Of a stretch of 22,894 nt of DNA, positions 8,041 through 15,641 are shown one piece after another. The translations under genes and the position numbers were made by a program. Within the stretch, counting starts at the first letter, position 1; every line of letters begins with the position of its first letter. Location of the stretch: assembly GCA_937901445.1 (NCBI GenBank), contig CALDHY010000043.1, positions 1-22,894 on the forward strand, given 5' to 3'. This DNA comes from an uncultured Selenomonadales bacterium. Lineage in GTDB: Bacteria > Bacillota > Negativicutes > Selenomonadales > Selenomonadaceae. The notes under the pieces were generated by a model. That model was not told the origin of the DNA. It ran no database searches and was given only the letters and a program-made list of their open reading frames with translations.

Positions 8041-8823
8041 TTGGAAGGAAATCTCAAGCTTTACGGCTTTAATAATCTTACCAAATCTTTAAGCTTTAAC
8101 ATTTACGATATTTGCTACGCCAAAAGCCGCCGTGAACAACAAGACTACATTGACTATATCGATGAACAATATAATTCCGAGCGTTTGACGAATATTTTAA
8201 CTAAAGTAACAGAAATGATAGGCGCACGAATTTTAAATATTTCAACGCAAGACTACGATCCGCAAGGCGCAAGCGTCACAATTTTAATTGCTGAAGAAGC
8301 CGCCATTGCCGCCGGGCAAAAGTTGCCGCGTGAAAAATCTGAAACCATTTTGGCGCACTTAGATAAAAGCCATGTTACAGTCCACACTTACCCGGAATTT
8401 CATCCTGAAACAAGCATTGCAACTTTTCGCGTTGATATTGACGTTTCAACCTGCGGCGAAATTACGCCGTTGCATACGCTGGATTTTTTAATTGGCAGTT
8501 TCGATTCAGATATTATTACAATGGATTATAGAGTGCGCGGCTTTACGCGGGATCTGTCCGGCAAAAAAATTTTTATGGATAGTGAAATGACTTCGATACA
8601 GGAATTTATAAAGCCGGAAATTTTGGACAGCTACGATGCGGTAGATATTAATATGTATCAAGCAAATTTGTTTCATACCCGAATGCTGATTAAAGAAATT
8701 GACTTGCAAAATTATCTTTTCAATACTGACAGCTACGAAATACCGCCGAAAACTCGCCTTGAAATTTCCTCCAACTTACGCCGTGAAATGATTGAAATTT
8801 TTAGTGGCAAGAATATTTATTAA
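8041..8823 (+). CDS. speD: S-adenosylmethionine decarboxylase proenzyme SpeD (E. coli-type)
   Basis: Pyruvoyl enzyme producing decarboxylated SAM, the aminopropyl donor for spermidine. The 260-residue length and the N-terminal KLYGFNNLTKSLSFNIYD pattern match the long gammaproteobacterial-type class rather than the short SpeH type. Self-cleavage is expected at LDKSHVTVHTYPE between Lys109 and Ser110, with Ser110 becoming the pyruvoyl group. RVDIDVSTCGEITPLHTLDF carries the family's catalytic cysteine region. The start is TTG at 8041 with GGAGGGAG 9 nt upstream. It belongs functionally with the decarboxylase, speE and speB genes, from which it is separated by the restriction-modification fusion. 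Confidence 0.93.
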   Translation: MEGNLKLYGFNNLTKSLSFNIYDICYAKSRREQQDYIDYIDEQYNSERLTNILTKVTEMIGARILNISTQDYDPQGASVTILIAEEAAIAAGQKLPREKSETILAHLDKSHVTVHTYPEFHPETSIATFRVDIDVSTCGEITPLHTLDFLIGSFDSDIITMDYRVRGFTRDLSGKKIFMDSEMTSIQEFIKPEILDSYDAVDINMYQANLFHTRMLIKEIDLQNYLFNTDSYEIPPKTRLEISSNLRREMIEIFSGKNIY

Positions 8824-8847
8824 ATTTTTTTATTTTGAAATACGGCA

Positions 8848-8944
8848 TTTCTTTTTGGCGCAAAAAGAAACGCCTAGCAAAGAAAAACAGCCCGCTGAAA
8901 TTGCCTCCTTGCAATTTGCGCGGGCGGCGCACGTCCTGTGCGCC
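8848..8944. repeat. Triple-hairpin intergenic element
   Basis: Three consecutive inverted repeats fill most of the gap between speD and the next gene. These are TTTCTTTTT/AAAAAGAAA (8848-8870), GCCCGC+AAATTGC/GCAATTT+GCGGGC (8890-8925), and GGCGCAC/GTGCGCC (8926-8944). No T tract follows, so it is not a classic terminator. The AAAGAAA...AAAGAAAA...GCCCG block and the CGTCCTGTGC decamer recur at the right end of the window (22748-22894), which suggests a dispersed repeat family. Confidence 0.6.
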
Positions 8945-8988
8945 AATCTTCTTAAATTTTAGCTTTTTCGTTTTATTGAGGTTAAAAA

Positions 8989-11900
8989 ATGATTGAACAG
9001 ATTTTAAAAGACTCGGCGTACAAACTTTCACAATTCAAGCAAGATGAAATTTCCGCCATTGAAGAAAAAATTTACAAAAAATCTAACAACAAATTTTATA
9101 TGAAATGTTTGATACGCGATAGAGAAATTCAGTTAAAGCCGGAGGAAGTTATCCGGCAACTTTTTATTTACAAATTGATTCATACTTACAATTACCCAAA
9201 ATCTCAAATTCAAGTTGAACGCGCCATACATTTTGGGCGGGAAGTCAAACGCGCTGATATTGTCATTATGGAAAAAGACCGCCCCAATACCGAATATATC
9301 ATTGTCGAAGTTAAACGCCCCAAATTAAAAGACGGCAAAGAACAGCTCCGCAGTTACTGCAACGCCACCGGCGCAACTATGGGCGTCTGGACTAACGGCG
9401 ATAAAATTTCTTTCTACCACCGCAAAGACCCCAATTATTTTGAAGATATTCCCAACATTCCGAAATACGGGCAAAAACTCAAAGATATTTTAAACGAACG
9501 CTGGACTTTTACAGACCTTATTGCAAAGGATAAACTTTTTCACGAAAATAAATCACTCAAAGATTTAATTCTTGAAATGGAAGATGAAGTTTTGGCAAAC
9601 GCCGGCGTTGACGTTTTCGAGGAAGTTTTCAAGCTGATTTATACAAAACTTTATGATGAAAAACTTAGCAAAAATAATTTAAAGCGCGTGCTTGAGTTCA
9701 GAAATTACGGCGAAACCGACGCAGATTTAAAGGAAACTATTCAAGGAATTTTCACCGCCGCTCAAGCTAAATGGTCGGGAATTTTTCCTAAAGACGACAA
9801 AATTAAATTGACGCCTTCACATTTGGCAATTTGTATATCTTCTTTGCAGAATGTCAGAATTTTCAACTCTAACCTTGAAGTTATCGATGAAGCCTTTGAA
9901 TATCTTATGAGCAAGTCTCAAAAAGGCGAAAAGGGGCAATATTTCACGCCGCGTTATGTTATTGATATGTGCGTTAAAATGTTGAATCCCAAAGAAAATG
10001 AAACTATGATTGACACCGCCGCCGGCAGTTGCGGTTTTCCCGTGCATACCATTACTCACATTTTCGGCGAAGATATTTTGTCTGCTGAAAATAAACCTGC
10101 GCGATTTATTGAATATGTTCAGGAAAATCTTTTTGCCATTGACTTTGACGAAAAAGCCGTTAGAGTTGCACGCACGCTTAACCTTATCGCAGGCGACGGC
10201 AAAACCAATGTACTTTGGCTGAATACCCTTGACTATGAACGCTGGAGCGAATATATCAACGACAAAGAATGGAAAAAAGTTTATCTTGACGGCTGGGGAA
10301 GATTAATAAAACTGCGCGCCGTTGAAGAAGAAAACAGGAATTTTAATTTTGATATTTTAATGGCGAATCCGCCTTTTGCCGGCGATATTAAAGAAAGCCG
10401 CCTGCTTCACAAATACGAACTTGCAAAAAAATCTAACGGCAAGTATCAAACTACTATGAGCCGTGATGTACTTTTCATTGAGCGCAATTTGCAATTTCTT
10501 AAGCCCGGCGGCAGAATGGCTATTGTTTTGCCGCAAGGTCGCTTTAACAATTCCAGTGATAAATATATTCGTGATTTTATCGCCGAACGCTGCAGAATTT
10601 TGGCGGTTGTCGGCTTGCATGGAAATGTTTTCAAACCTCACACCGGCACTAAAACCAGTGTGCTTTTTGTACAGAAATGGGACGATAAACTTTGCCCGCG
10701 CCGCGACGACTACCCAATTTTTTTTGCTACTATGCAGAAACCTTCAAAAGATAATTCCGGCGATAAAATTTATATTTCAAATCTGCGCGACGAAAAATTT
10801 TTAATCGTTGACCACGATTTATTTAACCACAACGGCTTAACTCAAGACGGCATTGCAGAGGCTTTTATCGAATTTGCCAAAAAGGAACGCCTAAGTTTTT
10901 TTGATTCAAGCTCCTTTGACAAAGTCCATTATAAAAATTTGTTGGAGGGGCTGGAATGTACCGAAATTTTGTTATCTGAAGTTTTAAAAGCTGAAAAAAC
11001 TTTTAGACTTGACGCCGAATTTTTTAAAAAAGATTATGTAAAACTTTTTGAAAAACTTAATTCAATGGACAAAAAATATCTGCGCGATTATGTAGAAAAA
11101 ATTGACGTTGGATTTGTCGGCAATATGGTTAATGAATACACGGAAAATAATTCAGCCCCAATACTTTTGCAAACTAAAAATATTTCCGAATTTGAAGTTA
11201 ATTTATCTGACGTTGTACACATTAACGAAAATTTTCACTCGAAATTGAAAAAAAGCCAAGTGCATTTTAAAGATATTTTAATTGCAAGAAGCGGTTCATT
11301 TGGCAAGGCAAGCATTTGGTTAAAAAATTTTGTTGCAAATTCGGCTGATATAATCATTGTTAAAGCCGATGAAAATTTAATCAATCCTTATTATTTGGTT
11401 GCGTTTTTAAATTCTTTTTACGGACGCGAACAACTTTTCAAATTTGCCAGCGGCGGCTTGCAAGGTCACGTTAATTTAACAATTCTTGAAAATTTAATCG
11501 TTCCAAATTTAAACAATGATTTTCAAATTGCCGTTGAAAAAGTTGTAAAATTGGCGCACAAAAATTTTGAAACTGCTGACGAAGTTTATAAAACTGCTGA
11601 AAAAATCCTCGCGCAGGCGTTGCACTTGGAAGATTTTAAACCCAGTGCCCAAAATACCGCCGTTGTAAGTTTTTCGTCATTTATGAAGAGCGGTCGCCTT
11701 GACGCCGAATTTTTTATGCCAAAATATGACGACGCTAAAAATTTTATGAATGTTGCAGGGACTGTAAAAAATCTTTGCAACGTTGGCGATAAAAATTTTT
11801 TGCCGAAATCTGAAGAAATTTATTCATACATTGAACTTGCGAACGTTGGAACAAGCGGCAACATTTCGACGCCGGATAAAATTATTGGTAAAGAATTGCC

Positions 11901-12297
11901 GAGCCGTGCAAGGCAAATTGTAAAAGCCGGTCAAGTTATAATTTCGTCAATCGAAGGTTCTTTACAAAGTTGCGCGTTGATAACTGCCGAAAATGACAAT
12001 GCAATTTGTTCGACAGGTTTTTTTGTCGTCGATTCAGAAAATTATAATTCGGCAACTTTGCTGATACTTTTTAAATCAAAAATAATGCAAATGCTGATGA
12101 AACAAAATTGCAGCGGCACAATTTTAACGGCAATATCACGAGAAAACTTTTTAAATTTGCCGTTGCCAATAATCGACGCAGAAACGCAAGGAAAAATAGC
12201 GGCGTTGGTCGAAAAATCATTTAACCTTCGCGCAGAATCGGAGCGGCTGTTGGAAGTGGCAAAAAGCGCGGTAGAGATGGCTATTCTAGTGGGGTAG
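8989..12297 (+). CDS. Single-chain restriction-modification protein: HsdR-N nuclease, N6-adenine methylase and two-half specificity domains
   Basis: Predicted DNA methyltransferase/endonuclease of 1102 residues. Residues ~45-150 match the HsdR N-terminal PD-(D/E)xK domain: RAD with Asp90, VEVK with Glu107 and Lys109, and QLRSY at 119-123. Residues ~290-560 are an HsdM-like gamma N6-methylase: QYFTPRYV (317-324), SAM motif DTAAGSCGF (342-350) and catalytic NPPF (460-463). Residues ~660-1102 resemble two HsdS target-recognition halves, each opening with RLDAEFF (673-679 and 903-909). There is no helicase domain, so cleavage would be type IIG/IIB-like rather than type I. No separate hsdR, hsdM or hsdS is adjacent. 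The ATG follows GAGG. The stop lies in an octamer array. Orphan methylase activity remains possible. Confidence 0.85.
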   Translation: MIEQILKDSAYKLSQFKQDEISAIEEKIYKKSNNKFYMKCLIRDREIQLKPEEVIRQLFIYKLIHTYNYPKSQIQVERAIHFGREVKRADIVIMEKDRPNTEYIIVEVKRPKLKDGKEQLRSYCNATGATMGVWTNGDKISFYHRKDPNYFEDIPNIPKYGQKLKDILNERWTFTDLIAKDKLFHENKSLKDLILEMEDEVLANAGVDVFEEVFKLIYTKLYDEKLSKNNLKRVLEFRNYGETDADLKETIQGIFTAAQAKWSGIFPKDDKIKLTPSHLAICISSLQNVRIFNSNLEVIDEAFEYLMSKSQKGEKGQYFTPRYVIDMCVKMLNPKENETMIDTAAGSCGFPVHTITHIFGEDILSAENKPARFIEYVQENLFAIDFDEKAVRVARTLNLIAGDGKTNVLWLNTLDYERWSEYINDKEWKKVYLDGWGRLIKLRAVEEENRNFNFDILMANPPFAGDIKESRLLHKYELAKKSNGKYQTTMSRDVLFIERNLQFLKPGGRMAIVLPQGRFNNSSDKYIRDFIAERCRILAVVGLHGNVFKPHTGTKTSVLFVQKWDDKLCPRRDDYPIFFATMQKPSKDNSGDKIYISNLRDEKFLIVDHDLFNHNGLTQDGIAEAFIEFAKKERLSFFDSSSFDKVHYKNLLEGLECTEILLSEVLKAEKTFRLDAEFFKKDYVKLFEKLNSMDKKYLRDYVEKIDVGFVGNMVNEYTENNSAPILLQTKNISEFEVNLSDVVHINENFHSKLKKSQVHFKDILIARSGSFGKASIWLKNFVANSADIIIVKADENLINPYYLVAFLNSFYGREQLFKFASGGLQGHVNLTILENLIVPNLNNDFQIAVEKVVKLAHKNFETADEVYKTAEKILAQALHLEDFKPSAQNTAVVSFSSFMKSGRLDAEFFMPKYDDAKNFMNVAGTVKNLCNVGDKNFLPKSEEIYSYIELANVGTSGNISTPDKIIGKELPSRARQIVKAGQVIISSIEGSLQSCALITAENDNAICSTGFFVVDSENYNSATLLILFKSKIMQMLMKQNCSGTILTAISRENFLNLPLPIIDAETQGKIAALVEKSFNLRAESERLLEVAKSAVEMAILVG

Positions 12298-12366
12298 TGG
12301 GATAGTGTGGTAGTGTAATAGTAATTACTACCAAACTACCAAACTACCAAACTACAACACTACAAA
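12287..12366. repeat. 80-bp inverted octamer array (5 + 5 units)
   Basis: Five 8-bp units of the form TAGTGKRR (12287-12326) are followed without a gap by five units of the complementary form ACTACCAA (12327-12366), meeting in a TAGTAATTACTA palindrome. The TAG stop of the restriction-modification gene is the start of unit 2. The GAGGTG ribosome binding site of the next gene begins directly after unit 10. The structure can fold into a long imperfect hairpin just upstream of that gene's start. Confidence 0.9.
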
Positions 12367-12378
12367 GAGGTGAAAAAA

Positions 12379-13836
12379 TTGGCGATTGAATATTTAAATC
12401 AGAATCGCGCACCAATACTTGAGGCGTTGGAAAAAATGAAGGCGGCGCGGCTTGTACCGTTTGACGTACCGGGACACAAGCGCGGGCGCGGTAACAAGGA
12501 ACTTGCAGAATTTTTGGGGCAGGATTGTTTAGATGTTGACGTTAATTCAATGAAAATGCTGGATAATCTTTGCCACCCCGTGAGCGTGATAAAAGACGCG
12601 GAAAAATTGGCGGCGGAGGCGTTCGGCGCGGCAAATAGTTTCTTTATGGTCGGCGGCACAACTTCAAGCGTGCAAGCAATGGTTTTATCGACAGTCAAGC
12701 CGAATGAAAAAATAATCTTGCCGCGCAATGTTCACAGGAGCGCAATTAACGCGCTGATTTTAAGCGGCGCAACGCCCGTTTATGTAAATCCTCAAGTTGA
12801 TGAACGGCTTGGAATTTCGCTGGGAATGAAAACCGCTGAAGTTATCGACGCAATGAATAAAAATCCTGACGCTAAGGCGGTACTTGTCAACAATCCCACG
12901 TATTACGGAATTTGTTCAGATATTGAAACATTGACGACGGCGGCGCACGAACGCGGAATGAAACTTTTAGCGGACGAGGCGCACGGTACGCAATTATATT
13001 TCAGTTCAAAGTTGCCGAAGTCAGCAATGAGCGTTGGCGCAGATATGGCGGCGGTGTCAGTGCATAAAAGCGGCGGCTCTCTCACTCAATCTTCAATTTT
13101 GTTGACGGGCGAAAATATAAATACCGGCTACGTACACCAAATTATAAATCTTACGCAGTCTACAAGCGCGTCATATTTGTTAATGTCAAGCTTAGATATT
13201 TCGCGCAGAAATTTAGCATTGCACGGCGAGGAAATTTTTAACGGCGTGATTGACTTGGTAGAATACGCCCGCGACGAAATAAATTCATTGGGCGGCTATT
13301 ATGCTTACGGCAAAGAAATGATTGACGGCGACGCGGTTTTTGACTTCGACACGACGAAACTTTCAATTTGTACTTTGCCTATTGGATTGGCGGGGATTGA
13401 AGTTTATGACATTCTGCGCGACGATTATGATATACAAATGGAGCTCGGCGATATTGCAAATATTTTGGCGTACATTTCCATTGGCGACCGTAAGAAAGAT
13501 ATTGAGCGGCTTGTATCTGCGCTTGCCGATATAAAAAGAAATTATCGAAAAGACCCTTCCAAACTTTTAAAAATTGAATATATTGATCCGATAGTTGACG
13601 CCACGCCGAAAGAGGCTTTTTATTCGCAGAAAAAATCATTGCCGCTTGATGAAACTGTTGGTGAAACTGCCGCCGAATTTTTAATGTGTTATCCGCCGGG
13701 TATACCTGTACTTGCGCCGGGCGAACGTGTCACGAAAGAAATTTTGGATTATATCCGCTACGCCAAACGCAAGGGCTGTCAAATTACCGGTCCGGAAGAT
13801 ATGGCGATAAATCACCTGCAGGTTATTAAGGATTAG
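12379..13836 (+). CDS. speA: Fold-type I PLP arginine (Orn/Lys/Arg) decarboxylase, probably SpeA
   Basis: Pyridoxal-phosphate amino-acid decarboxylase, likely arginine to agmatine because spermidine synthase and agmatinase follow. The 485-residue length suits the Bacillus YaaO/SpeA-like class without the wing domain of enterobacterial enzymes. Landmarks are PFDVPGHKRG near residue 27, VGGTTSS near 91, LADEAHG (Asp199 contacting the PLP ring) and SVHKSGGSLTQSS with Schiff-base Lys230. The C-terminal domain has CYPPGIPVLAPGE. I chose TTG 12379 because GAGGTG at 12367 is then 6-8 nt upstream. An in-frame GTG at 12370 falls inside that site. Lysine or ornithine as substrate cannot be excluded from sequence. 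Inverted arrays lie on both sides of the gene. Confidence 0.85.
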   Translation: MAIEYLNQNRAPILEALEKMKAARLVPFDVPGHKRGRGNKELAEFLGQDCLDVDVNSMKMLDNLCHPVSVIKDAEKLAAEAFGAANSFFMVGGTTSSVQAMVLSTVKPNEKIILPRNVHRSAINALILSGATPVYVNPQVDERLGISLGMKTAEVIDAMNKNPDAKAVLVNNPTYYGICSDIETLTTAAHERGMKLLADEAHGTQLYFSSKLPKSAMSVGADMAAVSVHKSGGSLTQSSILLTGENINTGYVHQIINLTQSTSASYLLMSSLDISRRNLALHGEEIFNGVIDLVEYARDEINSLGGYYAYGKEMIDGDAVFDFDTTKLSICTLPIGLAGIEVYDILRDDYDIQMELGDIANILAYISIGDRKKDIERLVSALADIKRNYRKDPSKLLKIEYIDPIVDATPKEAFYSQKKSLPLDETVGETAAEFLMCYPPGIPVLAPGERVTKEILDYIRYAKRKGCQITGPEDMAINHLQVIKD

Positions 13837-13902
13837 GGATTAAGGGCTAAGGGCTAAGGAAAAAATTCCCTAGTCCTTAATCCTTATTCCTTAGTCCTTA
13901 AA
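13826..13902. repeat. Inverted heptamer array (5 + 5 units around an A/T core)
   Basis: Five units of consensus YTARGGR (13826-13860), a 7-bp AAAAATT core, then five complementary units of the form CCTTADT (13868-13902). The arrays are mutually complementary over about 34 nt with a few mismatches or G-U pairs. The TAG stop of the decarboxylase gene is in the second unit. The A-rich sequence downstream gives no T tract for plus-strand termination. Confidence 0.9.
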
Positions 13903-13927
13903 AAAACTGACTGAAAGGAAGTTTTTT

Positions 13928-14785
13928 ATGGAGTTATGGTTTACCGAGCAACACACGCCAAACGTCAGATTTTCAATAAAAGTTGACAAACAATTATTTT
14001 CTGAAGTAAGCGAATTTCAGCGCGTAGATATTTTTGACAGCGCGGAATTTGGGCGAATTTTAGTTTTAGATGGGCGCGTACAAATTACCGAGAAAGATGA
14101 ATTTGTTTATCACGAAATGATAACGCACGTGCCACTTTGCGTAAATCCTGCAATAAAAAAAGTTTTGCTTGTAGGCGGCGGCGACGGCGGAACTGCGCGG
14201 GAGCTTTTAAAATATGACACGATAGAAAAAATTGACTTGGTGGAAATTGATAAAGTTGTTGTTGAGGCTTGCAAAAAATTCATCCCGCAAACTGCAGGCT
14301 GTCTTGATAATCCCCGCGTAAATATTTTCTTTGAGGACGGCTTGAAATTTATTCGGCGCGTCGAAAATGAATACGATTTAATTATTGTCGATTCAACCGA
14401 TCCTTTTGGACCCGGCGAAGGACTTTTTACGAAGGAATTTTACGGCAACTGCAGCCACGCTTTGAAGGCGGACGGAATTTTGGTTAATCAGCACGAAAAC
14501 CCCTACTATCAGCGCGACGCCGTAGCAATGCAACGCGCTCATAAAAGAATTGTAACTTCGTTTTTAATCAGCCGCGTTTATCAGTGTCACATTCCAACTT
14601 ATCCTTCAGGGCATTGGCTTTTTGGTTTTGCCTCAAAAAAATTTCATCCCGTTGAAGGCGTAGATTTTAAAAAGTGGAAAAATTTAAATCTGCAAACAAA
14701 ATATTACAACACAAAATTACATCGCGGCGCGTTTTATCTGCCAACTTATGTTGAAAAACTTTTACTTGAAGTTGAGGATAATTAA
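13928..14785 (+). CDS. speE: Spermidine synthase SpeE
   Basis: Aminopropyltransferase that joins putrescine and decarboxylated SAM to give spermidine and methylthioadenosine. The 285-residue length is typical. The N-terminal beta region has LVLDGRVQITEKDEFVYHE (46-64) with the substrate-binding Asp-Glu/Tyr-His pattern. GGGDGGTARE (83-92) is the nucleotide-binding loop, VEID (105-108) binds the ribose, and DSTDPFGPGE (155-164) includes the catalytic aspartate of the gate loop. The ATG has a GAAAGGAAG site. The stop codon is one base from the speB start, so the two are co-translated as a unit. Confidence 0.95.
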   Translation: MELWFTEQHTPNVRFSIKVDKQLFSEVSEFQRVDIFDSAEFGRILVLDGRVQITEKDEFVYHEMITHVPLCVNPAIKKVLLVGGGDGGTARELLKYDTIEKIDLVEIDKVVVEACKKFIPQTAGCLDNPRVNIFFEDGLKFIRRVENEYDLIIVDSTDPFGPGEGLFTKEFYGNCSHALKADGILVNQHENPYYQRDAVAMQRAHKRIVTSFLISRVYQCHIPTYPSGHWLFGFASKKFHPVEGVDFKKWKNLNLQTKYYNTKLHRGAFYLPTYVEKLLLEVEDN

Positions 14786-14786
14786 A

Positions 14787-15641
14787 ATGCAAAAAAATAT
14801 TGAAACTTTTTTGGGCTGTGATTCAGATTATAATGAATCTAAAATTGTGATATTCGGTGCGCCGTTCGATTCTACAACTTCCTACAGACCCGGCGCACGT
14901 TTTGCAAGCCGCGTAATGCGTGCCGAATCTTACGGCTTGGAAACTTACAGCCCGTATCAAAATTTGGACGTGACAGATTATAAAATTTTTGACGGCGGCG
15001 ACTTGGAACTTTGTTTTGGCGATACAAATTTGGCGTTGGATGATATAAAAAACTTCGCGCAGAAAATTTTTTCAGATAATAAAATTCCCGTGATGATAGG
15101 CGGCGAACACCTTGTAACGTTGGGAATGTTCAGGGCGGCAGTTGAAAAATATCCTGATATTAAAGTGATTCACTTTGACGCACATACAGACCTGCGCGAC
15201 GATTATTTGGGCGCGAAACTTTCACACGCTACGGTAATTCGACGAATTTGGGATATTATTGGCGACGGTAAAATTTTTCAATTTGGAATAAGGAGCGGCG
15301 ACCGCCCCGAATTTGAATTTGCGGCGCAACATACCCGCTTACAAAAATTTAACTTCACCGGACTCGGAAAAGTCATTGGCGAAGTTGCAAAGGCTCCAAT
15401 TTATTTGACAATCGATTTAGACGTTTTAGACCCGTCGATTTTTCCGGGCACAGGGACTCCGGAAGCGGGCGGCGTAACTTTCCTTGAACTTTTGGACGCC
15501 GCTTTAAAAGTTATCAGTCAATGTAATGTTGTTGCAGTGGATTTATTGGAACTTTCGCCGCCGTACGATCCTAGCGGTATTTCAACTGCAACCGCGCTAA
15601 AACTCCTGCGCGAAATAATTTTGGCGTTATCTGTATTTTGA
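14787..15641 (+). CDS. speB: Agmatinase SpeB (ureohydrolase family)
   Basis: Hydrolyses agmatine to putrescine and urea. The 284 residues carry all binuclear manganese ligands of the arginase/agmatinase family: His108 in GGEHLVTLG, Asp131/His133/Asp135 in FDAHTDLRD, and Asp210/Asp212 in TIDLDVLDP. Formiminoglutamase or guanidinobutyrase are family alternatives, but the neighbouring decarboxylase and speE favour agmatine. The start is ATG 14787, 1 nt after the speE stop, with GAGGAT inside the speE end. A longer in-frame reading from 14748 would overlap speE and lacks a site. The last 15 bp overlap the 3' end of the opposing LCP gene and no terminator separates them. Confidence 0.92.
   Translation: MQKNIETFLGCDSDYNESKIVIFGAPFDSTTSYRPGARFASRVMRAESYGLETYSPYQNLDVTDYKIFDGGDLELCFGDTNLALDDIKNFAQKIFSDNKIPVMIGGEHLVTLGMFRAAVEKYPDIKVIHFDAHTDLRDDYLGAKLSHATVIRRIWDIIGDGKIFQFGIRSGDRPEFEFAAQHTRLQKFNFTGLGKVIGEVAKAPIYLTIDLDVLDPSIFPGTGTPEAGGVTFLELLDAALKVISQCNVVAVDLLELSPPYDPSGISTATALKLLREIILALSVF

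Noticed and set aside
8890..8944. Intrinsic terminator for speD
   Set aside because: The hairpins are strong, but no T tract follows either of them.
10010..10804. Small plus- and minus-strand ORFs inside the restriction-modification gene
   Set aside because: They are overlapping shadow frames without ribosome binding sites, within a domain-supported gene.
12370..12378. GTG 12370 as the decarboxylase start
   Set aside because: This GTG is part of the GAGGTG ribosome binding site; TTG 12379 has the correct spacing.
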